Notes under the pieces: generated by a model
The model's input: the letters and a program-made list of their open reading frames with translations, nothing else
Told to the model about the DNA's origin: nothing
Databases searched by the model: none
Translations under genes and position numbers: made by a program
Shown: positions 16,103 through 26,744 of the stretch, one piece after another
How the letters are laid out: each line of letters opens with the position of its first letter
Numbering within the stretch: the first letter of the stretch is position 1
Assembly (NCBI RefSeq): GCF_003797125.1
Contig: NZ_RKKE01000004.1
Coordinates: forward strand, 239,113-303,112
DNA from: Shewanella frigidimarina
GTDB taxonomy: Bacteria; Pseudomonadota; Gammaproteobacteria; Enterobacterales; Shewanellaceae
Length of the DNA stretch: 64,000 nucleotides
Direction of reading: 5' to 3'

Positions 16103-17152
16103 TTATTGCCGTTTATGCCAGTTTTCAGGCAACTCGACTTGTGACCATAAATGTTGACATAAATTTTGTGACTGATGCCAATCGCCCATTTTTAACCACT
16201 CTACCAATGCATCGCCGACTTGTGGGTACGCAATAGGCTTAGGTGATGGGCTTTTTAACCAACGCTTGAGTACGGCAAAATCTAAAGTTTGCATACTTTC
16301 TGCCGCGGCAAGTAATTCTAACGCAGCAACGTTAGCAGACTGCTCAAACTGCCCCAGTAACGGTTTTACTAATAACTTCTTACCTAACGTCATCGCTTCA
16401 CTGGCCAGCTCAAAACCAGCATTGCCGATCACCCCACCACATTGAGCCATATGCTGTTTAAAGCCTTCACGATTAAAGCCATGCCAATGAACATGCTCTG
16501 CTAATGGTTTCAATGGTTTAGTGCTGTGGTAAACAGAAAAGTGGTATTGATCAAATGGGGCTAAAAATGCCGCTATACGATCAGGCTCTTCAAAGGGTAA
16601 ATAGACTAAGATTTGATGGCTATGATCACCACCATTGGGCCACACCTCAACAAATGGAGGCAAAATAGGAAAGCCAAAATGATGCCAATGACAACCTAAA
16701 GCAATATCGACGGGTGCAAAATGGTTAAGCAAAAATTCATTAAACCAACTGTTGCCTTGCTTAGGGACTGGATATTGTAATGCTGCTTGGTGACTAATGG
16801 CGATTGATGGAACATTTTGTTGTTTGGCCGCCCAAGCACTCACAGGTTCAAAATCGTTCAATACTAAGTCATACCCCGTTAAATCTAGCTGCTTAATTTC
16901 AGAGAAAATAGGAGTAGTTAAATTGTTTTTGGCGGTTTTTACGGAATTAACTCGACCATTTTCGGTTATGAATGTCATACCATTACGGGTCTGATAATCG
17001 CCAAAGCATTGCATATCAAAGTAGTGTTGTTGTTTTCGGCCTGAAAATAGAAAATCGACATCAATATTATGTTGCTTAAGCGCTTTAGACATCACGCGTG
17101 CGCGACTGATATGGCCATTCCCTGTGCCTTGAACTCCGTACAAAATTTTCAT
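16103..17152 (-). CDS. MJ1255/VC2487-family glycosyltransferase
   Basis: 349 residues. N-terminal MKILYGVQGTGNGHISRARV and C-terminal GGVIGNAGFELASEAMTLGKKLLVKPL fit the GT-B fold family TIGR00661 (MJ1255/VC2487), whose donor-binding loop lies in the C-terminal half. Members are predicted glycosyltransferases of unknown acceptor. The PAP2 phosphatase lies upstream on the same strand with a gap of about 157 nt, so a shared role in envelope lipid or glycan metabolism is possible. Start ATG overlaps no other gene. Confidence 0.85.
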   Translation of the reverse strand: MKILYGVQGTGNGHISRARVMSKALKQHNIDVDFLFSGRKQQHYFDMQCFGDYQTRNGMTFITENGRVNSVKTAKNNLTTPIFSEIKQLDLTGYDLVLNDFEPVSAWAAKQQNVPSIAISHQAALQYPVPKQGNSWFNEFLLNHFAPVDIALGCHWHHFGFPILPPFVEVWPNGGDHSHQILVYLPFEEPDRIAAFLAPFDQYHFSVYHSTKPLKPLAEHVHWHGFNREGFKQHMAQCGGVIGNAGFELASEAMTLGKKLLVKPLLGQFEQSANVAALELLAAAESMQTLDFAVLKRWLKSPSPKPIAYPQVGDALVEWLKMGDWHQSQNLCQHLWSQVELPENWHKRQ

Positions 17153-17309
17153 ATTGCCTTACATCCCTCTACGGCTGAATGATCAAGATTAAAACGTTGT
17201 ACTTCTTTCTACATAAACAGTTACTACATGAGGAGTGACTACAGAACCTTTACCACATGTACTGTGACGGCATGAGCGATTACGACATGAGCGTTCTTAA
17301 CATAAGTTT

Positions 17310-17822
17310 TTACAGCATGAGTTGATCGACCAGTAATACCGAGCCGATCCCCAAACCAGCGCCAGCGATAATATCCACAGGATAATGCACTCCCAAAGCA
17401 ATACGTGATGAGCCAACAAAACAAGCCCAAGCAAACGCAATAGGTGCTAAGGCAGGAAACACCAGATTCACTACGCTAGCAAACACAAAGGCACTAGCTG
17501 TGTGCCCTGAGGGTAAGCTAAATTTATCAGCTGGCTCAAAACATGATTCAAACCCTGCTAAAGCGTGGCAAGGACGATGACGTCGAATGCTATTTTTCAA
17601 CAGTAGATACAACGGCAACTCAACCAAGAAACTCCCCAACACTAAATTAAAAAAGTGCTGACCGTTGGGATGGAAAAATAACAGCGCAACAGATAAATAA
17701 ACATAATAGTGACCATCACCGGTTGCAGATACACGTTTAGCAGCCTGATTTAAACCGTTATCTCGACTAAATTGCACTACCCAATAAAACCAATATTTAT
17801 CTAACTGGCTGATACTCTTCAT
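17310..17822 (-). CDS. PAP2-family membrane phosphatase
   Basis: 170 residues from ATG at 17822, which has GGAG 7 nt upstream; an in-frame ATG at 17855 would add 11 residues. The three PAP2 motifs are present: K-x6-RP in KNSIRRHRP, PSGH in LPSGHTASAF, and SR-x5-H-x3-D in SRIALGVHYPVD. Four or five membrane helices surround them. The family dephosphorylates lipids such as phosphatidic acid, PGP or undecaprenyl diphosphate on the periplasmic side; the exact substrate is not evident. It lies upstream of the glycosyltransferase gene. Confidence 0.9.
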   Translation of the reverse strand: MKSISQLDKYWFYWVVQFSRDNGLNQAAKRVSATGDGHYYVYLSVALLFFHPNGQHFFNLVLGSFLVELPLYLLLKNSIRRHRPCHALAGFESCFEPADKFSLPSGHTASAFVFASVVNLVFPALAPIAFAWACFVGSSRIALGVHYPVDIIAGAGLGIGSVLLVDQLML

Positions 17823-17855
17823 GCCTGACTCCATGTCAAACGTCGGCAATATCAT

Positions 17856-18187
17856 TTACCTAATATTAATCCGACTAAAGTTATGTATTTGTTAACAGTT
17901 TAGATAATAGACAGAGGTAATGAACACGAGGTGACAGTTAGCCTAAAGTTTTATGACACTGCCCAGAGCTGAATTTAACGTTAGAAAGTCACCATGGTAG
18001 AAGCTTAACTGCCGATGTTTACTCGCAAGATTATTTCAGCTGAGGATAAGAGATTAGACAAATTGATGTTACTCAAAAGAAGCATTAATACGTTCGTAGG
18101 GAGCTTATTGCGGGCGGTTATAACGCAGGCAGTAGAATGAAAAGCAGTTTGATATCTGTTTATTGTTTAAATCGATGCGACTTAAAG
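17856..18187. other. Intergenic region without recognised features
   Basis: Between the PAP2 gene start and the hairpin at 18190. AT-rich; no open frame, repeat or RNA could be supported. Confidence 0.4.
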
Positions 18188-18189
18188 CA

Positions 18190-18220
18190 ATAACCCCTCA
18201 AGTTTGGCTTGAGGGGTTAT
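18190..18220 (-). terminator. Strong hairpin downstream of the YgjV-like gene
   Basis: ATAACCCCTCAAG and CTTGAGGGGTTAT form a perfect 13-bp stem with a 5-nt loop, 59 nt after the stop of the minus-strand gene at 18279. Neither side has a long T-run, so it may be a transcript 3' end or a barrier rather than a classical terminator. Confidence 0.55.
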
Positions 18221-18278
18221 CAATCGCGACCGTGTTATCGTCATTCACTAACACGATAACTTAATATGACTCGTGCAA

Positions 18279-18527
18279 TTATGCAGTTTGTGGCTGTGCA
18301 CTTTTATTACGATAAATCTTAATTAAGTGAAAAATGTTAATGCATGCAACAAAGGCATTCATGCCCGCTACTGGCCACGCTTCGATTGCATATCCGTAGG
18401 CAACAAAAAAAGAACAGCCGACAAAATTTAACCATCTTAGTAAAACGATGTCTTTCATCATTAGTGAAATGGCCACCATAACTGATGCTGCATAACCTAA
18501 GACTTCAATAATATTGATATTTTCCAT
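18279..18527 (-). CDS. Small YgjV-like inner-membrane protein
   Basis: 82 residues with three hydrophobic segments: VLGYAASVMVAISLMM (residues 9-24), LRWLNFVGCSFFVAYGYAI (about 30-48) and VAGMNAFVACINIFHLIKI (about 53-71). This matches the repeat unit of the YgjV/PnuC-like small membrane proteins; function unknown. The gene is preceded by an unusual leader with three consecutive hairpins. It is divergent from rraA and apparently monocistronic. Confidence 0.75.
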   Translation of the reverse strand: MENINIIEVLGYAASVMVAISLMMKDIVLLRWLNFVGCSFFVAYGYAIEAWPVAGMNAFVACINIFHLIKIYRNKSAQPQTA

Positions 18528-18542
18528 AAGAACCTCTGTTTC

Positions 18543-18585
18543 AGGCTCTCTGCCTTCCGTATGCGTAACGGGGGATCCGTGCCCC
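18543..18585 (-). promoter_or_regulatory. Structured 5' leader with three consecutive hairpins
   Basis: Read on the minus strand: GGGG-N7-CCCC, then CGT-N7-ACG, then AGGC-N5-GCCT, packed in 43 nt and ending 16 nt before the ATG. The layout suggests a structured RNA, possibly a translational regulator. It matches no riboswitch class I can name. Confidence 0.35.
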
Positions 18586-18913
18586 TAAAGCTAGTATTAT
18601 TTTGTAAACTAACATTAATAAATCTAGCAATATGCTAACAAACTGTTGAACAAAAATGTAATTAAAAAACGTATTAGGATGACCTAAATCAACATATATC
18701 GACTAATTGGTTCAATTTGAAAGAAAATTACTTACAAATTTGATCCTTGTTCTCTATTTAGGCCAATGCGTCATTTGGGCATAAGTAACACCATAAGTTG
18801 ATTTATAACAATCCAGTGATTGATAAGGCTTTTATTTTCATAAAAAGCTCATATAATTCATTTAACTTTGCTTTACCCAGCAATTTACCTTTGCTGTCCA
18901 ACAGGAGTGAAAT
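18586..18913. other. Divergent promoter region between the YgjV-like gene and rraA
   Basis: Very AT-rich, consistent with two outward promoters. An imperfect GCTTTTAT/ATAAAAAGC dyad lies around 18828-18850. No gene seen. Confidence 0.4.
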
Positions 18914-19399
18914 ATGGAATACAACACCTCAGAACTCTGCGACATGTATATAGATGTAGTCGATGTCGTCGAACCAATGTTCAGTAACTACGGTGGTTGC
19001 AGCTCCTTCGGTGGCTCAATCAGTACAATTAAGTGTTTTGAAGATAATGGTCTGATTGCTGATGCTTTAGAAGAAGACGGTGAAGGTAAAGTACTATTAG
19101 TCGATGGTGGTGGATCGTTAAGACGTGCCCTACTCGATGCTAGAATTGCTGAAATTGCTGTAGCCAACAATTGGGAAGGTATCCTCATTTACGGTTCAGT
19201 ACGTGACGTTGACGCTCTTGAAGAACTTGATATTGGTATCCAGGCGCTTGCTTCGATTCCTGTCGGTGCTGAAAGTAACGGTGTGGGCGAAGTCGAAATT
19301 CCAGTTAATTTTGGTGGCGTGACCTTCTTACCGGGTGACCATATCTATGCTGATAACACTGGCGTTATTCTGTCTCCAGAACCATTAGATATTGAATAA
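18914..19399 (+). CDS. rraA: Regulator of ribonuclease E activity A
   Basis: 161 residues, identical in length to E. coli RraA. The sequence [19 protein letters not shown] at the start and [25 protein letters not shown] in the middle are family hallmarks; the fold is a trimeric ring. RraA binds RNase E in the degradosome region and lowers RNA turnover; relatives have aldolase or MenG-like annotation that is not applicable here. ATG is preceded by CAGGAGTG. A terminator follows, 50 nt after the stop. Confidence 0.97.
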   Translation: MEYNTSELCDMYIDVVDVVEPMFSNYGGCSSFGGSISTIKCFEDNGLIADALEEDGEGKVLLVDGGGSLRRALLDARIAEIAVANNWEGILIYGSVRDVDALEELDIGIQALASIPVGAESNGVGEVEIPVNFGGVTFLPGDHIYADNTGVILSPEPLDIE

Positions 19400-19448
19400 T
19401 CAGTCATAGCCAATTTAGCTTTGTAAAAAGCTGGCAGACAATTCCTTT

Positions 19449-19473
19449 AAAAACCAGCTATGCTGGTTTTTTT
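19449..19473 (+). terminator. Terminator after rraA
   Basis: AAAAACCAGC-TAT-GCTGGTTTTTTT, a compact stem with a T-run, 25 nt before the next ATG. Confidence 0.88.
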
Positions 19474-19497
19474 GTGGCTGTAATTCGGAGAATAACC

Positions 19498-20526
19498 ATG
19501 TTTAGCGCATTCACTCAGCAGCATTGCGATGCATTATTAAATTTACGCTCTAATGAAACCAAAATAGGCCAACAGGTTTATCTGGCATCTGCTGAACTGT
19601 CATTAGCGCAAAATGCTCAACGGGCTAAATCTAGTGGCGCTCAGTTTGCCATTATTGCCATTGCAGAAGATGTGGGGCCACGGGCCAACCTTGGCCGAGG
19701 CGGGGCTGATGATGCCTTTATCGCTAGCATGAAACAGTTGATCAATTTACAGTCCAATCGATTTCTTAATGGTAACGAATGTGCCATTTTAGGCCAAATC
19801 AGTCTTGGTACATCGTTACCAACAACCGCTACCGTTGAACAATTACGCCAAGCAACCGCACAACTAGATGACATCGTTATTGCTGCTGTAAGTGAAATCA
19901 TGCAAGCAGGATTAGAACCCATCGTTATCGGCGGCGGCCACAATAATGCTTATGGTTTATTAATGGCAACAAAAGCCACTACAGGCCTACCTGTCGCAGC
20001 CGTCAACCTCGATCCACACAGTGATTTTAGACCACGAGAAGGTCGCCACAGCGGTAATGGATTTAGTTATGCCGCCGCCAATGGCGCCCTCGACCATTAT
20101 CATATTCTAGGCTTGCATGAATTAAAAAACAGCGAAGAAACCCTAGAACAACTGAGCTTATTTGGCGCCACATGGAACAGTTTTCAACAAATTTGGATCC
20201 GGCGTGAATTGTCGCTAGAAACCGCATTGAAACAAATTGCTAAATCATTAAATCAAACCCAACTGCCAGTAGCATTAGAGCTCGATGTCGATGCGATTGC
20301 CAATATGCCCAGTAGCGCAGCGACTTTTGCCGGTATATCGATACTCGATACGTGCCATTATGTGCATTATATTGCTAAGCATTGTCCATGCCGTTACGCC
20401 CATTTTGCTGAAACCGCTCCAGCATGTCATCACGCGGGGTTAGAAGCGGGTTACCGCGATGCTGGTCAAGGTCTCAGTGAGTTAATTTATGCTTATCTTC
20501 AGGGTCGATTAACCTGTCTGAATTAG
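19498..20526 (+). CDS. Arginase/formimidoylglutamase-family ureohydrolase
   Basis: 342 residues from ATG at 19498 (GGAGAATAACC upstream). The dimetal site of the ureohydrolase family is visible: GGGHNNAYG (His), NLDPHSDFR (Asp-x-His-x-Asp) and LELDVDAI (Asp-x-Asp). The enzyme hydrolyses a guanidino- or formimidoyl-group. Its length and the HSGNGFSYA segment favour the formimidoylglutamase (HutG) branch of histidine degradation, but no hut genes lie nearby, so the substrate stays open. Confidence 0.85.
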   Translation: MFSAFTQQHCDALLNLRSNETKIGQQVYLASAELSLAQNAQRAKSSGAQFAIIAIAEDVGPRANLGRGGADDAFIASMKQLINLQSNRFLNGNECAILGQISLGTSLPTTATVEQLRQATAQLDDIVIAAVSEIMQAGLEPIVIGGGHNNAYGLLMATKATTGLPVAAVNLDPHSDFRPREGRHSGNGFSYAAANGALDHYHILGLHELKNSEETLEQLSLFGATWNSFQQIWIRRELSLETALKQIAKSLNQTQLPVALELDVDAIANMPSSAATFAGISILDTCHYVHYIAKHCPCRYAHFAETAPACHHAGLEAGYRDAGQGLSELIYAYLQGRLTCLN

Positions 20527-20782
20527 AATCAGCTGCGGCTATTCATTAAAGGCTAATTTTATGCTCTAATGCAGGCAATTTTTTAGCCTTAACTGCTGAT
20601 TTTTATTGGGGCTAATCGACGCGAAGCTCATTGCTGCGTTCAAGTTGAAGTGAAATGTATATTTAGGTGTAAGGTAAGACAACTAATTGATTGTTGTCAC
20701 ACTCTCGCACCACAGCATTTCAGCAATCATTCGCAATGGCATACACTCGCTATTAATTATCGCACATTATAGGAATATACCG

Positions 20783-21538
20783 ATGTCTGAAGGCGAACCG
20801 AAAAACACTCATTTTGGATATAAAACTGTCGAAGCCGATAAAAAAGCAGACTTAGTTGCTGACGTTTTTCATTCCGTCGCGGCAAAATACGACATTATGA
20901 ATGACGTGATGTCTTTTGGAGTTCACCGCTTTTGGAAGCGCCACACCATTGAAGTAGCGGCTGCAAGACCTGGTATGAAAGTGCTTGATTTAGCTGGTGG
21001 TACTGGCGATCTCACGGCTAAGTTTTCGCATTTAGTCGGCGATAGAGGTCAAGTCGTTCTTGCTGACATTAATGATTCAATGCTCAAGGTAGGTCGCACT
21101 AAATTACGTGACAAAGGTATCGTCAATAACGTCAGCTATGTTCAAGCTAATGCTGAAGCACTGCCGTTTCCTGATAACCATTTTGATATCATCACTATCG
21201 CATTTGGTTTACGTAATGTTACCGATAAAGATGCGGCGTTACGTTCAATGCAGCGAGTATTAAAGCCTGGTGGAAAACTACTCGTGCTTGAATTTTCAAC
21301 ACCTAAACATGAATTAATGCGTAAAGTTTACGACATGTATAGCTTTAAGGTGTTACCTAAAATGGGCGCATTAATCACTAAAGATGCTGACAGCTACGAA
21401 TACCTTGCCGAATCAATTCGGATGCATCCTGATCAAGAAACCCTTAAACAAATGATGGTCGATGCAGGTTTTGAACAAGTCGACTACACCAACATGACAG
21501 ACGGCGTTGTCGCATTGCATAGAGGTTATAAGTTCTAA
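20783..21538 (+). CDS. ubiE: Ubiquinone/menaquinone C-methyltransferase
   Basis: 251 residues, the E. coli length, from ATG at 20783; a longer upstream frame lacks a ribosome site, while AGGA lies at 20771. SAM-dependent class I methyltransferase with [15 protein letters not shown] (motif I) and the UbiE signature [18 protein letters not shown]; later LLVLEFSTP. It methylates the quinone ring in both ubiquinone and menaquinone synthesis, the latter needed for Shewanella anaerobic respiration. It overlaps ubiJ by one base and heads the ubiE-ubiJ-ubiB-tatABC cluster. Confidence 0.98.
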   Translation: MSEGEPKNTHFGYKTVEADKKADLVADVFHSVAAKYDIMNDVMSFGVHRFWKRHTIEVAAARPGMKVLDLAGGTGDLTAKFSHLVGDRGQVVLADINDSMLKVGRTKLRDKGIVNNVSYVQANAEALPFPDNHFDIITIAFGLRNVTDKDAALRSMQRVLKPGGKLLVLEFSTPKHELMRKVYDMYSFKVLPKMGALITKDADSYEYLAESIRMHPDQETLKQMMVDAGFEQVDYTNMTDGVVALHRGYKF

Positions 21539-22158
21539 TGACCCCTAATCACTTTGCTTTGTTAACTTGTGCAGCCATTGAAACCGCTTTTAACCAACTG
21601 CCAGCACAGGCTAAAAGTGACTATGCTCGCCAAAAGTCATTGCACGGCAAAGTATTTTGTATTCAATTGAGTCAGTTAAATTGGCCCATTTATTTGGTGT
21701 TTGCCAAACAAATTCAAGTGCTGAGCCATTACGAAGGTGATGTTGCTGTAACCGTACGAGCTGATGCATCAACATTATATCAGCTGACTGAAGGCGCTAA
21801 TTTAACTGAGCTTATCAAACAAGATAAACTCAGTTTGGAAGGCGATATTCAATTACTGCAATCGTTAAGCCATTATTTACAGAATATTCACGTTGATTTT
21901 GCTGAACCATTATCACGTTATATTGGCGATGCTCCGACGCATAAACTCGTTGCTACAGCAAAACAATTTAACCATGATATCAAACTGGTTTTACAAAAAA
22001 CTCGCTCACACATCAGCCAGTTAACAACTGAAGAATATCGCTTGGCACCGCATAAAATTGAATGGCTACACTTTCGTGATAATCTGGACGAACTAGTCAG
22101 TCAAACCGAACGTATCGAAGCCAAGATAGCCCAATTAAGAGATCAAATAACGCAATGA
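21538..22158 (+). CDS. ubiJ: Ubiquinone biosynthesis accessory factor UbiJ (SCP2 domain)
   Basis: 206 residues. The N-terminal SCP2-like lipid-binding domain (about residues 15-115) includes [22 protein letters not shown]; a C-terminal coiled coil ends [18 protein letters not shown]. UbiJ is a scaffold lipid-binding factor of the soluble Ubi complex with UbiK. It starts at the ATG overlapping the ubiE stop and overlaps ubiB by 4 nt (ATGA), so translation is coupled. Confidence 0.93.
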   Translation: MTPNHFALLTCAAIETAFNQLPAQAKSDYARQKSLHGKVFCIQLSQLNWPIYLVFAKQIQVLSHYEGDVAVTVRADASTLYQLTEGANLTELIKQDKLSLEGDIQLLQSLSHYLQNIHVDFAEPLSRYIGDAPTHKLVATAKQFNHDIKLVLQKTRSHISQLTTEEYRLAPHKIEWLHFRDNLDELVSQTERIEAKIAQLRDQITQ

Positions 22159-23804
22159 CAACTGCAAGTATCAGGCGTGGTTACCATGTCATTAAAACCA
22201 TTCTGCATTTTGGCTTAGATGACTTAATACCTAAACACAAAAAGCCTTGGTATTTCGCCATTGTGCGCAACAGTTTATTTTGGGTCCGTAATAAACATAA
22301 AACTAAATCGCCAGCAGAACGCTTAAAATTAGCGATGCAAGATTTAGGGCCTGTATACATCAAACTAGGGCAAATGTTGTCGACTCGCCGTGATTTACTT
22401 GACGACGAATGGGCCTATCAGTTGGCCATGTTGCAAGACAGAGTACCTCCGTTTGATTCCGCTTTAGCACGAGAAGCCATCGAAGCTGAGCTTGGTGCTC
22501 CTATCGCAACCTATTTCGACGATTTTAACGATACACCACTTGCCTCGGCATCCATATCACAAGTGCACACTGCTACCTTAAAATCTAACGGTAAAGCGGT
22601 GGTACTTAAAGTGCTGCGGCCTAATGTTGAGCAGCAGATATTAGCTGACTTACAGTTAATGACTCAAACGGCTAACTTACTCGAAACCTTATTAGGTGAC
22701 GGTAATCGTTTACGCCCAGCAGAAGTGATTGAAGATTACCGCACCACCATTCTAGGCGAGCTAAACTTAAAGCTCGAAGCACTCAACGCCATTAAGCTGC
22801 GCAATAATTTTCTGGGTTCCAATTCGCTGTATGTGCCTTTTGTTTACGAAGAACACAGTTATCAACGCCTTATGGTCATGGAACGCATTTACGGTATTCC
22901 AGTATCTGACACCGAAGCGTTACGAGCTCAAGGTACCAACTTTAAACTGCTTGCTGAACGCGGTGTAGAATTGTTTTTCACCCAAGTGTTTCGAGACAAT
23001 TTTTTTCACGCAGATATGCATCCAGGCAACATTTTTATCAGTCGTGAACATCCAGACGACCCATTTTATATCGGCCTAGACTGCGGCATTATGGGCACAT
23101 TAACCGAAGTGGATAAACGTTACCTTGCAGAAAACTTTTTAGCCTTTTTTAATCGCGATTACCACCGTATTGCCCAGCTGTATATTGAGTCAGGTTGGGT
23201 ATCGGAACGCACAGATATTATTGCGTTTGAACAAGCTGTAAAAGTAGTTTGCGAACCCATGTTTAATAAACCATTGGATGAAATTTCATTCGGTCATGTT
23301 CTGTTAGAGTTGTTTAGAACCGCGCGTCATTTTGATATTGTGGTGCAGCCACAACTGGTGCTACTCGAAAAAACCTTACTGTATATTGAAGGTTTAGGCC
23401 GCCAGTTATATCCGCAACTAGATTTATGGCAAACAGCCAAACCCTTCCTAGAAAATTGGATGTCAGAACAAGTCGGCCCTAAAGCCATGTTCAACAAAGT
23501 AAAATCAAATGCGCCGTTTTGGGCAGATAAACTCCCTGAGTTTCCTGAATTGATTTACGACAATTTAAAACTAGGTCGTAAATTACTCGGCACTCAACAG
23601 CAAATGTTAGATAAGTACTTGCGCTACCAACAGAAATCGCATAAGAGTAATTATCTACTTATCACATCGGCTGTATTATTGATCTGTGGCACAATTTTAT
23701 TTACTCAAATAGTTACACTATGGCCTGCATATACCTGTATCGGTGCAGGTATATCGATTTGGGCGATAGGATGGAGATCTAGGCCAAAGAATCGTAAATT
23801 TTAG
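22155..23804 (+). CDS. ubiB: Ubiquinone biosynthesis protein UbiB, atypical kinase/ATPase
   Basis: 549 residues (E. coli 546). The ABC1/ADCK-type domain shows the KxGQ motif in [15 protein letters not shown] (about residue 72), the Ala-rich loop [11 protein letters not shown] and the catalytic [12 protein letters not shown] with GLDCGIMG. Two hydrophobic C-terminal helices (about 499-518 and 522-541) anchor it to the inner membrane. It is an ATPase needed for coenzyme Q synthesis. A gap of 109 nt separates it from tatA. Confidence 0.97.
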   Translation: MTTASIRRGYHVIKTILHFGLDDLIPKHKKPWYFAIVRNSLFWVRNKHKTKSPAERLKLAMQDLGPVYIKLGQMLSTRRDLLDDEWAYQLAMLQDRVPPFDSALAREAIEAELGAPIATYFDDFNDTPLASASISQVHTATLKSNGKAVVLKVLRPNVEQQILADLQLMTQTANLLETLLGDGNRLRPAEVIEDYRTTILGELNLKLEALNAIKLRNNFLGSNSLYVPFVYEEHSYQRLMVMERIYGIPVSDTEALRAQGTNFKLLAERGVELFFTQVFRDNFFHADMHPGNIFISREHPDDPFYIGLDCGIMGTLTEVDKRYLAENFLAFFNRDYHRIAQLYIESGWVSERTDIIAFEQAVKVVCEPMFNKPLDEISFGHVLLELFRTARHFDIVVQPQLVLLEKTLLYIEGLGRQLYPQLDLWQTAKPFLENWMSEQVGPKAMFNKVKSNAPFWADKLPEFPELIYDNLKLGRKLLGTQQQMLDKYLRYQQKSHKSNYLLITSAVLLICGTILFTQIVTLWPAYTCIGAGISIWAIGWRSRPKNRKF

Positions 23805-23913
23805 CTAGCACTAATTTATTAGAGGTTCATAATACTTAAAGAATTGAGTGTTATTATGGATTTTGAAATAACTTTTCTACAAAAACCATTTTACTTTAAA
23901 GAGGAAAATCTTC

Positions 23914-24159
23914 ATGGGCGGCATCAGTATTTGGCAGCTTCTAATCGTAGCGTTAATTGTCATTCTATTATTTGGGACTAAAAAATTGCGTTCTTTGGGC
24001 GGTGATTTAGGTGGAGCAGTAAAAGGCTTTAAAAACGCCATGACTCCAGAAGATGAAAATAAATCTTTAGATGACAAAGAAAAAGAACAAACTGCAGCGA
24101 CTTCGCAACAGGCTGCAGAAAAGCAACCTGAAACAGAATCTAAAGATAAACAGGCGTAA
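23914..24159 (+). CDS. tatA: Twin-arginine translocase subunit TatA
   Basis: 81 residues. [21 protein letters not shown] is the short N-terminal membrane helix, followed by the hinge [19 protein letters not shown] and amphipathic helix, then a charged tail. It forms the pore-like part of the Tat translocon that exports folded proteins, many of them cofactor enzymes of anaerobic respiration. AGAGGAAAATC precedes the ATG. tatB follows after 6 nt. Confidence 0.97.
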   Translation: MGGISIWQLLIVALIVILLFGTKKLRSLGGDLGGAVKGFKNAMTPEDENKSLDDKEKEQTAATSQQAAEKQPETESKDKQA

Positions 24160-24165
24160 TTTATT

Positions 24166-24570
24166 ATGTTTGACGGTATCGGCTTTATGGAGCTGCTGCT
24201 GATCGGTATTTTGGGGCTAGTCGTACTAGGCCCCGAAAGACTACCGGTTGCAGTACGTTCGTTAACAGGTTGGATCCGCGCGCTTAAGCGCATGGCTAAC
24301 TCTGTCAAAGATGAACTTGAGCAAGAGCTAAAAATTGATCAGTTACATGCTGATTTAAAAAAAGCTGAAAGCAAAGGTTTAGCCAATTTGTCGCCAGAGC
24401 TACAAGAGTCGATTGATCAGCTGAAAAAAGCCGCTGAGTCAGTGAATCGCCCTTATAAAGTTGAAGACACATCACCTGTAGCGCCAAAAGCATCACCTGA
24501 CGAGTCTCCTTCAGTCGTAGAAGCTAAGTCATCTGAAGCGACTAGCGAAAACAGTTCAACCCCTAAATAA
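24166..24570 (+). CDS. tatB: Twin-arginine translocase subunit TatB
   Basis: 134 residues. [22 protein letters not shown] is the membrane helix with Glu at position 9, as in Tat[21 protein letters not shown] is the conserved hinge and amphipathic helix. The C-terminal tail is Ser/Glu/Pro-rich. With TatC it forms the receptor for RR signal peptides. tatC starts 12 nt downstream. Confidence 0.97.
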   Translation: MFDGIGFMELLLIGILGLVVLGPERLPVAVRSLTGWIRALKRMANSVKDELEQELKIDQLHADLKKAESKGLANLSPELQESIDQLKKAAESVNRPYKVEDTSPVAPKASPDESPSVVEAKSSEATSENSSTPK

Positions 24571-24582
24571 AACGGATAATCC

Positions 24583-25329
24583 ATGTCGCAGCAGCAACCG
24601 CTTATTAGCCATTTGCTTGAATTACGTAACAAATTGCTTAGAGCCATTGGCAGCGTGTTATTGGTATTCATTACTATTGTGTATTGGGCTAACGATATTT
24701 ATCACTACATAGCTCTACCACTAATGCGTTCGCTTCCAGAAACAGGCAGCATGATTGCAACCGACGTTGCCGCACCTTTTTTTGCACCCTTTAAATTAAC
24801 ACTCGTGCTAGCATTCTTCATCGCCATTCCCTATGTACTCTATCAAGTATGGTCTTTTGTCGCCCCTGGATTATACAAACATGAAAAACGCTTAGTTGTT
24901 CCCTTGTTAGCCAGCAGCACCCTGTTGTTTTATCTTGGAATAGCCTTTGCTTACTATATTGTTTTCCCCGTTGTATTTGGTTTTTTCACTAGTGTAGTTC
25001 CAGATGGCGTGCAAGTTGCTACTGATATCAGCAGCTATTTGAGTTTTATTTTAAAACTGTTTTTTGCCTTTGGTTTAGCTTTTGAAATACCTGTAGCAGT
25101 GGTTTTGTTATGCTGGGCTGGTGTTACCACACCCGATGAGTTACGCCAAAAACGTCCTTATATTGTAGTAGGAGCTTTTGTTGTTGGCATGGTACTCACG
25201 CCGCCCGATATTATCTCGCAGACTATGCTAGCCGTACCAATGCTGTTATTGTTTGAAGGTGGACTAATCGCCGCACGTTTCTACAGCAAAAAAGAAGATG
25301 AGCCAGAAAACGAACAAGCTGAGAATTAA
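24583..25329 (+). CDS. tatC: Twin-arginine translocase subunit TatC
   Basis: 248 residues with six membrane helices. The N-terminal [15 protein letters not shown] is the TatC signature, and [29 protein letters not shown] and the [14 protein letters not shown] [10 protein letters not shown] near residue 206 follow. It is the receptor core of the Tat translocon. It is the last gene of the tatABC cluster, followed after 45 nt by a small exported protein. Confidence 0.98.
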   Translation: MSQQQPLISHLLELRNKLLRAIGSVLLVFITIVYWANDIYHYIALPLMRSLPETGSMIATDVAAPFFAPFKLTLVLAFFIAIPYVLYQVWSFVAPGLYKHEKRLVVPLLASSTLLFYLGIAFAYYIVFPVVFGFFTSVVPDGVQVATDISSYLSFILKLFFAFGLAFEIPVAVVLLCWAGVTTPDELRQKRPYIVVGAFVVGMVLTPPDIISQTMLAVPMLLLFEGGLIAARFYSKKEDEPENEQAEN

Positions 25330-25374
25330 GCGATAAAGAAAGGCTCTACTGACTAAAATAATAAGGAAGAATCA

Positions 25375-25911
25375 ATGCGTTTAAGTTTAATTGCCGTCGG
25401 GATCATATTGATGTCGGCTAATGCACATGCCAATACTAATCTTGGTCAGCAACTGTCTATATGTGCCGCTAAAACGGACAAAACCGTGCGATTAACTTGT
25501 TATGACGAATTAGCAGCTAATGCTAAACCCAGTGCTCATATAATGACGACGACAAATACAACTAAGATAGCTCCATCAGAAGCTCCAAGGCCGCCAGCTA
25601 CACCAAAAGTTGTGGCACCTATAGCTGCAGCAAGCCCTCAAGTGCTCAGCGTTGATGATTTTGGCCTACAAAAGAAAGTAATAGAAGATGAAGTCGATAA
25701 GATTTATTCTGAAGTCATTAGCGTCAAGAAAGATGCATTAGGCGCATTTGTGATAACACTCAGCAATGGCCAAGTATGGAAGCAAAGTAATTCAAAGAAT
25801 TATAAAATCAAAAAAGGTCAACGCATCTTTATTGAAACGGGTGCATTGAATTCATTTTTATTGGGTAGCGATGAACGCAATGCTACTGTCCGAGTTAGAC
25901 GATTAAAGTAA
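25375..25911 (+). CDS. Exported protein of unknown function next to tatC
   Basis: 178 residues with a signal peptide (MRLSLIAVGIILMSANAHA). The mature N terminus has a Cys pair in CAAKTDKTVRLTCYDELA, a pattern of small periplasmic proteins. A Pro/Ala/Thr-rich linker follows (about 55-95). The C-terminal third (LSNGQVWKQSNSKNYKIKKGQRIFIETGALNSF, given in parts as seen at about 125-160) looks like a small beta domain. No specific family can be named with confidence; a relation to VasI-like proteins was considered. RBS AAGGAAGAATC. Confidence 0.7.
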   Translation: MRLSLIAVGIILMSANAHANTNLGQQLSICAAKTDKTVRLTCYDELAANAKPSAHIMTTTNTTKIAPSEAPRPPATPKVVAPIAAASPQVLSVDDFGLQKKVIEDEVDKIYSEVISVKKDALGAFVITLSNGQVWKQSNSKNYKIKKGQRIFIETGALNSFLLGSDERNATVRVRRLK

Positions 25912-25929
25912 CTACAGCACTTTTATTAC

Positions 25930-26744
25930 ATGACTCAATACATCGACATTGCAGTCAATCTGCTTAGCGACAGGCTTAAGCACGATATTGACACTATTAT
26001 CAATGACGCGGCGAAACATCATGTTTCGCCGTTAATTATTATTGGCAGCGATCTCGATGAAAGCTCCGACTCAATATCTCTCTGCCAACAATACCCGCAA
26101 CAACTCTACTGCACTACAGGTGTTCACCCGCATCATGCATCGTCTTGGGATCAACACAGCAAAGCACGTTTAACTCAGCTTGCCACACAAGAAACAGTGG
26201 TTGCTATTGGTGAGTGTGGACTTGACTACAATCGCGACTTTTCACCTCGTCTTGCACAAAGAAAGGCATTTGCAGCGCAATTAGAGCTGGCTTGCGAACT
26301 CAATATGCCTGTACTGATGCATTGTCGTGAAGCACATAGTGATTTTATCGCCATTGTAAATGAGTACAGAGCTCAACTCCCTAATGCTTTATTGCACTGT
26401 TTTACTGGCAGTAAAGATGAGTTATTTGAATGCTTAGCGGCTGATTTATACATTGGCATTACAGGTTGGATTTGTGATGAACGCCGAGGACAAGAGCTCG
26501 CTCAATTAGTGCCGTTGATTCCTAGTAATCGCATTATGGCAGAAACCGATAGTCCTTACTTATTACCTCGTAGTATGCGGCCTAAACCTAAGTCGAGTAG
26601 AAACTTACCCCAATACTTACCTTATATTGTCGAGTATATGGCTAATTTACGCCAACAATCACCGCAAACATTGGCGCAAGAATGTTATAAAAACAGTTGT
26701 GATTTTTTCCAACTGCCAGTTCATTTTAGCGTGAATAATAACTG

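Noticed and set aside
17239..17430. Minus-strand 63-codon frame at the end of the PAP2 gene
   Set aside because: Shadow of the PAP2 frame, which carries all three catalytic motifs.
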